Below are positions 7,926 through 13,679 of a stretch of 13,679 nt of DNA, in pieces (position 1 is the stretch's first letter; each line of letters starts with the position of its first letter). The DNA lies in the NCBI GenBank assembly GCA_022844575.1, contig JALHLL010000078.1, forward strand, positions 1 through 13,679, in the 5' to 3' direction. The position numbers and the translations under genes were made by a program. The notes under the pieces were generated by a model. The model did no database searches and had not been told where the DNA came from. It saw only the letters and a list, made by a program, of their open reading frames with translations. The stretch comes from a bacterium (lineage in GTDB: Bacteria; Bacteroidota; Ignavibacteria; Kapaibacteriales; UBA961).

Positions 7926-8099
7926 ATTACCGGTAAATATTGTGAAACAAACTATAGTAAATATCAAATTAAAAAAGCCGCCGCTCGGTAAGCCGATAGA
8001 CACGGCTTTATAAAACGGAGTGCAAAAATACCGTAAAGAGTGTTATGTTCATGATTTTACATTAAAAGCCCCATCACAAATCATGTTTGCTCTTAACAA

Positions 8100-8684
8100 T
8101 TACAACTTCACTTCAATCATTCGCTTTTCCGTTATTATCGCATCCATTCGTATATCAAAGTTTTCTGAAGGTAATTGTTCATATTGCTGACACTCAAAAG
8201 CCAGACCGATTTTTTTACCTTGTGCTAAAGGAAGAAATTTGTCATAATACCCCTTACCATATCCCAAACGGCTGCCATATTTATCATAACTTACCATTGG
8301 TATTATAATGCAATCTTTCTCCGAAAAGCGTAATTGATCTGATGAATAAGTTTGTGTGCTAAGGGGGGTGGGTATTCCGTACCTATCTGGGGCATATTGT
8401 GTTGTTGTATCAATTTCGGTATGTAATAGTGTATCGCCCGAAATAATGGGTACATACACTTGTTTCCCTATTGCTAAGAGCGATGAAATAATTTCGAACG
8501 TTCGCACTTCCGATGAAAAGGACATATAACAATGCACTTTTTGTGCTACTTTGATACTATCGCTTTGTAATAGATTTTCTTTAATCATAAGCGAAAGTGT
8601 GCTAATCTCTTCTTCCAACAAGGAATTTCTGCGAACCAGAAATTCCTTGCGAAGTTTTCTTTTTTCATCGTAAAGCGATTGCAT
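8100..8684 (-). CDS. ygfA: 5-formyltetrahydrofolate cyclo-ligase (MTHFS)
   Basis: 194 residues, the usual length. The enzyme uses ATP to convert 5-formyl-tetrahydrofolate to 5,10-methenyl-tetrahydrofolate in the cytoplasm, returning a dead-end folate to one-carbon metabolism. Seen: an N-terminal basic helix with KRKLRKEFLVRR (8-19), YMSFSSEVRT (53-62) of the folate pocket, DRYGIPTP near 99-106, the ATP-binding loop GSRLGYGKGYYDKFL near 137-151, and the C-terminal LAFECQQYEQLP...DIRMDAIITE. All family landmarks are intact. The ATG lies one base after the stop of the large TPR/transglutaminase gene (TAA-A-ATG) with no Shine-Dalgarno site, suggesting translation coupled to that gene. It is the last gene of the apparent right-hand operon. 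Confidence 0.95.
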   Translation of the reverse strand: MQSLYDEKRKLRKEFLVRRNSLLEEEISTLSLMIKENLLQSDSIKVAQKVHCYMSFSSEVRTFEIISSLLAIGKQVYVPIISGDTLLHTEIDTTTQYAPDRYGIPTPLSTQTYSSDQLRFSEKDCIIIPMVSYDKYGSRLGYGKGYYDKFLPLAQGKKIGLAFECQQYEQLPSENFDIRMDAIITEKRMIEVKL

Positions 8685-8685
8685 T

Positions 8686-11600
8686 TTATTTTTTGCTTTT
8701 TTTACCCGGCACTGCTACGGGTTTAGCTGCACCTAATAATATGCGCTTGTCATCTTCACGAACAACATTGTTAATAAAGTCTTTTACTTCCTGATATTGC
8801 TCAATGCTTGCTTTACGTTTTTTGATTTTATAAGAACGTTCCAATGTTAACACGCCCTTATCAAATGTGCGTTTACATTCATAGTCCGCAATAGGGGATG
8901 TAAAGGTTGTAACAGGTATCAACTCCATCGGTTCAGTATTCGGGGGCAATGTTATTGCTATTTTCTCATGAGTATTATCGTTTAAGTAATCATATTCAAG
9001 AGGAAACTTTCTCTCTTTATATGAAACAGATTCGTCGGGTTTGAGTGCATAAACCCATGGAACTTGAAGCATTTTATAACTTCCCATATCGCTTATAAAA
9101 TTCGGCACGCTATAACGCACATGTTCCGTAAAAGGCATACCACGCTCTTCCATATTATCTATCCACACAGTATCCACTTCCAAACTCGGAAATGTTGAAC
9201 CGAAATATTCCACTACCATTTTCTTTACTTCATCGTATCCTTGCTCATAAAATGCCGAGCGATAAGAAGCAGCCATAGTACCGGTAAAACTACTTTGCTG
9301 ATACACGGAAAGTTTCATATCGTCCATTACTTTTACAGACGAATTCACTTTTCTATCCGTTCTATCGAAATTTTTCCTTTCCAATGAAAATAAACCTGAT
9401 GAATTATTAGAACCGATTTGTAAACACATCACATCCAAATCGTTGGCGGGAATGGATGACACCGCAAAATGATGGGCGGTGAAATCTAGATATTTTCTTC
9501 CTTTTTTTGTTTCCACAGAAGCAATGCAATGGTCAAAATTTGGCGTAGGCAACTGAATATCAAAAGCTTTTACGTCGGTATTTACCAATACATAATCGGC
9601 TTTGATTCCCGCCTCTCCCAGCATGGCAATTCCTAATGTAGCCACATCTTTACAATCACCTATCTGTGTAATCAACACATCGCGAGCTTTTTGTGGAACC
9701 CAACCGTTTTGGCGGAAAGGCACACTACTATATCTGATTTTTGATGTAATAAATTCATAAATCTTTTTGATTTTTTCATCTTCCGATAATTGCCCGGTAC
9801 CAAGTAATTCAGCCGTTTTTTCTTTTATCTCATATGATGTTTTTAGCTTGGAACGTGTGATTTCACCATACCAATCGGCAAGTTCTTTCCATGAAGGTAC
9901 TGTACTTATTTTCACCCATTTTCCTACTTCTTCCCATTTAGGCATTTCGGCTTCTGTTTTCACGGCAGGTAAATTTGTTAATACCCACGAATACATCGTA
10001 CCCAATTCAGTAGAAGTTTTTTGCGGTTCTTCGGGCATAAACTGCGTTTTAATTGTCATTTTATAATCATCAGGAACAACAACCACAAATCGTGTTATCA
10101 ACATCGGATATGATGTTTCAAAGAAATTGGTTTCATAATAGTGGTTAATAAAATATCCACCCTCAATATATTGATTTTTCCATTTTATAAAAACTATATC
10201 ATTTTCCTCAAGGGTTTTAAAAACAACTTCACCATCTGAAACATCTGCTTTTACTTGCGTACCGTTCGGTTTAATAACAATTGCTTTTTCAATATAACCC
10301 GAAAGTTGTAACTCTTTATATCTATCAATACCTTGTTTATTAAGTACTTTAACTAAAAAGGTACTTGTTGCTTCCGAGCCACCTTCCGGATGAACCACCG
10401 ATACTTTATCATCAAGCAATACCACAACCGGATCATTTGGATACGCTGATTTTGGCGGTGCCACTTTTATAATACTGTCAGTATTATACGATGGTATAAC
10501 ATTAAATAAAGGTTTTTTGCCCTCCATATCCCTTACGGTAGTACGATTTTCGAAATCGAAGGGGTAAAGTTTTAATGCCTTTTTGTAGCTCTCCAATGCC
10601 TTATCTTTAAGATATACATTACGATATGCCTCCCCTATCTGCTCATATAGTCTTCCGCATTTAGGACACAACTCCAAGGCCTTTTGTAATTCGTCAATAG
10701 CTTTGCTGAACATTTCGCGTTTGGAATACTGCGCAGCAATTTGAGAATAAAAACCGGGTGATGCCGGTTCCAACTCAATTAACTTATCATATGTATCAAG
10801 CCAATAATTTAAAGTTCTTGCATTTTTTAATTGTTGATTAGAGAGTAACATCAGTATCTCTGATGTATAGCTCTTTTTCAACAATCTATTAAATATTTCT
10901 ATTGCTCCTTCGGTATCATTTTGTGTTTGCGAAATATAAATTGCCTGCATTGTAGCAAAACGTAATGAATTCGGGAAGCGTTCAAATGATTCTTTCATCA
11001 AGGGTAAAAGTTGGTCGCTTTTTCTTGCTAATGCCAGATCTATTGCATATTCATAATATCGTTCCGATTCCGGTGATTGCTTTTTAACAATTTCCAATAA
11101 ATACTCTGCTTTGTCAAATTGATCATTTTTTAAATAATCGCGAAAATGATATTCGATAGCCGTCGGTATAGTCGAGTCCACTGTTGCAATGGTTTCGAGC
11201 GTTGTTGATATTTCATCATATTTTTTGTTACGAGCATATACCTCTATCATTGCTTCGAGTAATAAAGGTGATTTCGGCGATAGACGTATTGCCTCACGCA
11301 ATACAAGTTCGGCTTTTTCGCTTTGCTCATTTCGTAAATACGAATCGGCAAGTAACAAAGTATGTTCCACATGAAGCGGATTTTTTTGGACATAATTACG
11401 TAAAAATTCCTGGAACTCATTCGTCAATATCGGCATAGGGGCTTTTGTTTCCGGCGTGTATTCCTGTTTATCGGTCGAATATTTTAATCCGGCTAAAGGC
11501 ACTCCCTTTTCATTCGTAATACGTGCCAGAAAATTCACTCGTCCCAAATCGGAATTGCATACTTTTACTAAAATCTTATTCCACCCTTTTTTTAACTGTA

Positions 11601-12447
11601 CGGGTGCTATATAGGTATCCGCTCCGTTATTCGTTTCCTCCGGTTCAGTAATTACCAAGTTATCGTTAAACCATGTTTTCATGGCACCACTTGTACCTAC
11701 TCTTACATGTGCATTCGTTTCTTGTTCGGAATATACAAAGCTAACGGCATAAAAAGCAGCAACATGATAAGGGAAATAGCGTGTAAAATCTACCCAATGA
11801 TCACGTCGGTACGCCGGCGGAACAAACCACTCAGCTTCAATTCCATTTAGAGCAGCATACTTAGTATTACGATTGAACTCTGCTTCGGGGGGATATTTCT
11901 TATCATATCCCGAACCGCCTGCATTATCAAAAGGGCCGATAAGAATCCAAGCATCAATTGCACCCACCTTGGCAAAATAATCCTTTGCAATACCTAATTC
12001 CCCTCTTTTCGTTGCCATCATGGCAAATAGTTCCGCCGAAGATGCACGTAAAGCACCCGGGGCTGCTTCATCACCAACTAATTTGTTTAATAAATTAGCA
12101 AAACTTATATCATAATCAAGCTGGGACATCTGTACAAAATTTTTATATAAACCCGCATAATAGTACGGGTATGGGTTCGCAGTTTTTTGGAGCACCGATT
12201 CATAACTTCTTTCGGCTTCAATATATCTTCTCTGGAAAGAGTATAAATACATAAGCCCCAAATGACCGCGTAAAGAGGTTTCATTGGACAGCGATGCTTT
12301 TTTTAATAACTCTTCCGCCTTCGTATAATTTGTACTTTCAATTTCTTTCCACGCCTGTTGCAATATGTCATTATCATTCGCCAGTACATGTACTGTACAA
12401 CAAATCATCAGCAGAAATACGGTAATTAATCTCATACGGTTTAACAT
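8686..12447 (-). CDS. Exported TPR / DUF3857 / transglutaminase-like protein
   Basis: 1253 residues with a signal peptide (MRLITVFLLMICCTVHVLA at 5-23), so probably periplasmic or surface-bound. Order of parts: TPR helices (about 28-160); a beta domain opening with WILIGPFDNAGGSGYDKKYPPE (about 168) and containing GAMKTWFNDN, like a carbohydrate-binding jelly roll; more TPRs (about 345-640); DUF3857 (about 675-830); a transglutaminase-like fold with a complete triad, Cys932 (GDCKDVA), His973 (FDHCIA) and Asp988 (YLDFTA); and a DUF3858-like C-terminal part (about 1020-1220) with a basic tail. The triad predicts an acyl-transferase or protease activity, but the substrate is unknown. Related proteins are common in Bacteroidota, often near outer-membrane functions. 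It lies 50 nt after the globin gene, and its stop abuts the cyclo-ligase start. A CPKCG motif sits in one TPR. The start is the ATG at 12447; the ATG four codons later is possible. Confidence 0.92.
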   Translation of the reverse strand: MLNRMRLITVFLLMICCTVHVLANDNDILQQAWKEIESTNYTKAEELLKKASLSNETSLRGHLGLMYLYSFQRRYIEAERSYESVLQKTANPYPYYYAGLYKNFVQMSQLDYDISFANLLNKLVGDEAAPGALRASSAELFAMMATKRGELGIAKDYFAKVGAIDAWILIGPFDNAGGSGYDKKYPPEAEFNRNTKYAALNGIEAEWFVPPAYRRDHWVDFTRYFPYHVAAFYAVSFVYSEQETNAHVRVGTSGAMKTWFNDNLVITEPEETNNGADTYIAPVQLKKGWNKILVKVCNSDLGRVNFLARITNEKGVPLAGLKYSTDKQEYTPETKAPMPILTNEFQEFLRNYVQKNPLHVEHTLLLADSYLRNEQSEKAELVLREAIRLSPKSPLLLEAMIEVYARNKKYDEISTTLETIATVDSTIPTAIEYHFRDYLKNDQFDKAEYLLEIVKKQSPESERYYEYAIDLALARKSDQLLPLMKESFERFPNSLRFATMQAIYISQTQNDTEGAIEIFNRLLKKSYTSEILMLLSNQQLKNARTLNYWLDTYDKLIELEPASPGFYSQIAAQYSKREMFSKAIDELQKALELCPKCGRLYEQIGEAYRNVYLKDKALESYKKALKLYPFDFENRTTVRDMEGKKPLFNVIPSYNTDSIIKVAPPKSAYPNDPVVVLLDDKVSVVHPEGGSEATSTFLVKVLNKQGIDRYKELQLSGYIEKAIVIKPNGTQVKADVSDGEVVFKTLEENDIVFIKWKNQYIEGGYFINHYYETNFFETSYPMLITRFVVVVPDDYKMTIKTQFMPEEPQKTSTELGTMYSWVLTNLPAVKTEAEMPKWEEVGKWVKISTVPSWKELADWYGEITRSKLKTSYEIKEKTAELLGTGQLSEDEKIKKIYEFITSKIRYSSVPFRQNGWVPQKARDVLITQIGDCKDVATLGIAMLGEAGIKADYVLVNTDVKAFDIQLPTPNFDHCIASVETKKGRKYLDFTAHHFAVSSIPANDLDVMCLQIGSNNSSGLFSLERKNFDRTDRKVNSSVKVMDDMKLSVYQQSSFTGTMAASYRSAFYEQGYDEVKKMVVEYFGSTFPSLEVDTVWIDNMEERGMPFTEHVRYSVPNFISDMGSYKMLQVPWVYALKPDESVSYKERKFPLEYDYLNDNTHEKIAITLPPNTEPMELIPVTTFTSPIADYECKRTFDKGVLTLERSYKIKKRKASIEQYQEVKDFINNVVREDDKRILLGAAKPVAVPGKKSKK

Positions 12448-12497
12448 TTGTTATAAATTAATAGTTAATATATGCTCGTTTTTTTACGGGTTACCTT

Positions 12498-12893
12498 TTA
12501 TGCTTCCATTATTTCGGACATAAAACCGAATGCGGCGCATGCTTGTCTTGTTTCTTCATTGCAATGTTCGGGCAATTTCTCGTCCGCTACACCTATAAAA
12601 ATTTCTTGTACAATGTGCCAATAGTGGGCTACTACTCCATATCGTTTATGCGATTCGCCCATTTCGAGAACTATAGGCATAATTTCTATGGGATTATTCA
12701 TGCCCTGGATAATCAAGGGTAACATACCTATAAATTTTGCGTATTGCTCACTCATTTTACTACGAAACATTGTATGAAGTTCGGGATTCCGCTCAAACAA
12801 TCGGGAATAAAATAATGCTGTAAATGCAATACCGTCCGTATTTATTAAGCTGAATTGTTCATTCAAGAGTTTTTTCTGTTCCTCAGTAATCAT
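12498..12893 (-). CDS. Single-domain bacterial globin (flavohaemoglobin/Vgb-like)
   Basis: 131 residues forming one globin fold, without the reductase domain of flavohaemoglobins. Alignment from memory with Vitreoscilla haemoglobin gives B10 Tyr29 (ALFYSRLFERNPELHTMF), E7 Gln50 (SEQYAKF) and the proximal haem ligand His82 in GESHKRYGVVAHYW, followed by the G/H helices through FGFMSEIMEA. Tyr-B10 with Gln-E7 is the distal pocket of globins that bind oxygen tightly or turn over nitric oxide. Likely roles are NO or oxygen handling or haem-based sensing in the cytoplasm; a redox partner would have to come from elsewhere. It sits between genes for two exported proteins, 11 nt after the DUF3108 gene and 50 nt before the TPR/transglutaminase gene, probably in the same transcript. 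No Shine-Dalgarno site is visible. Confidence 0.88.
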   Translation of the reverse strand: MITEEQKKLLNEQFSLINTDGIAFTALFYSRLFERNPELHTMFRSKMSEQYAKFIGMLPLIIQGMNNPIEIMPIVLEMGESHKRYGVVAHYWHIVQEIFIGVADEKLPEHCNEETRQACAAFGFMSEIMEA

Positions 12894-12904
12894 ATACCAA
12901 TAGT

Positions 12905-13679
12905 CTATTCTTCTTTTTTTACAAGTGATGTTAATGCACCCCTTAATCCTTTGTATGAGGTAAGCTCCGTATCAATCGAACCAATAGGTATTTTTGTAGC
13001 AACCTTAACGGGTATCTTTCTTTCATCATCCGAAAGCCAGATAAGTATTTTTCCATCGGCTTTGAAGAGCCCTCCCTCCACTACCATCGGCTCAACCACA
13101 ATACACTGAAAAGTTCCCGCTTCGACCTCTATAGTCTGCCTACCCAAAATTTTCACACCCAAATCATGTGTTTTTCTATCGAAAAAGTTCTTAAGGGGTA
13201 TAACATCACCCTTCTTTTTATCCTTAAGGTCTAAGGTACGTATATAGTAGAAAGCTGAAACCACATCATGTATGAATGGCGTAACGGGAAACTCGCCTTC
13301 GGTTGTTTTTGCTACGTTATTCACTTGGTCGAAAATTGCCTTAAAGTCCCTCTTATAACCGCCTTCTCTTACATGCTGTTCAAATTCATATGGAAAAACT
13401 CCATCTACATCCATTACTGTTCTGTAATCATCTTTTACTTTGTAAAGCCATTCCAAACTTTGTAATGAACGTACCTGAAAGCGTATATCATAACATTTCT
13501 GACCATTTCTTTCTACAGGTTCGGGAAGGACATGAAAAAAAGCAGTGCCTGAAGTAATAAATTTGTAGCCGACCCGAAACTCAAGCCGCTCACCATATCC
13601 GAATGCTTCATTTGTTACATATCGTTTACCTTCGGGTGGGGCAAAAGAGACTGTAAACAATGATACAACACACAGAGCC
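12905..13679 (-). CDS. DUF3108 envelope protein, 5' end off window
   Basis: The frame stays open to the right edge. The codons before residue Leu at 13660 read ALCVVS and continue LFTVSFA, the hydrophobic end of a signal peptide, so the true start lies beyond 13679 and a TTG start at 13660 would be an artefact. The mature part opens NEAFGYGERLEFRVGYKFITSGTA, the hallmark of DUF3108, and ends IGSIDTELTSYKG plus a basic-acidic tail. DUF3108 proteins are beta-rich periplasmic or outer-membrane-associated proteins, possibly related in fold to lipoprotein-carrier LolA/LolB types; the function is unproven. It leads the run of DUF3108, globin, TPR/transglutaminase and cyclo-ligase genes, with 11 nt before the globin. 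Confidence 0.88.
   Translation of the reverse strand, partial: ALCVVSLFTVSFAPPEGKRYVTNEAFGYGERLEFRVGYKFITSGTAFFHVLPEPVERNGQKCYDIRFQVRSLQSLEWLYKVKDDYRTVMDVDGVFPYEFEQHVREGGYKRDFKAIFDQVNNVAKTTEGEFPVTPFIHDVVSAFYYIRTLDLKDKKKGDVIPLKNFFDRKTHDLGVKILGRQTIEVEAGTFQCIVVEPMVVEGGLFKADGKILIWLSDDERKIPVKVATKIPIGSIDTELTSYKGLRGALTSLVKKEE

Noticed and set aside
5820..8013. Several long plus-strand open frames opposite hppA (for example 6262-6570, 6874-7320, 7675-8013)
   Set aside because: They are antisense shadows of a strongly coding minus-strand gene, with low-complexity Ala/Ile/Pro-rich translations and no family resemblance.
1..13679. tRNA, rRNA, CRISPR arrays, insertion sequences, phage genes
   Set aside because: Reading both strands I found no regularly spaced repeats, no transposase or integrase motifs, and no tRNA-like cloverleaf in the gaps.

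Overview
The window is 13.7 kb of AT-rich bacterial chromosome. It most resembles a member of the Bacteroidota / Ignavibacteria / Kapabacteria (Fibrobacterota-Chlorobi-Bacteroidota) superphylum. The evidence is a WD40 protein ending in a type IX secretion (Por) C-terminal sorting domain, a DUF3857/transglutaminase periplasmic protein and a DUF3108 protein of the kind common there, a K+-dependent membrane pyrophosphatase, and the near absence of Shine-Dalgarno sequences. The species cannot be named from the sequence. All genes but one are on the minus strand, so the window is best read from right to left.

Right part (13679 to 8100, minus): a DUF3108 protein whose start lies beyond the right edge, a single-domain globin 11 nt downstream, a 1253-residue exported TPR / DUF3857 / transglutaminase-like protein 50 nt further on, and 5-formyltetrahydrofolate cyclo-ligase starting one base after the stop of the large gene. 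The spacing suggests one transcription unit joining two cell-envelope proteins of unknown role to a haem protein and a folate-repair enzyme.

Middle (8003 to 5753, minus): hppA, a membrane ion-pumping pyrophosphatase with the K+-dependent signature, closed by a strong rho-independent terminator. Next comes the only plus-strand gene, a small VOC (glyoxalase-fold) protein with the one clear Shine-Dalgarno site of the window. It is divergent from a SRAP/YedK-type abasic-site cross-linking protein in which two of the four usual active-site residues differ.

Left part (3976 to 1, minus): an exported seven-bladed WD40 propeller with a sorting tail, then a restriction-modification pair. The PD-(D/E)XK endonuclease is transcribed first and the NPPW-type adenine methyltransferase follows one base after its stop, running off the left edge.

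No tRNA, rRNA, CRISPR array, insertion sequence or phage gene was seen. The window is mainly housekeeping and envelope functions. The R-M pair is the only obvious accessory (defence) element; no clearly new multi-gene system could be shown. The points most worth checking are the R-before-M arrangement, the altered SRAP active site and the envelope-protein/globin operon.
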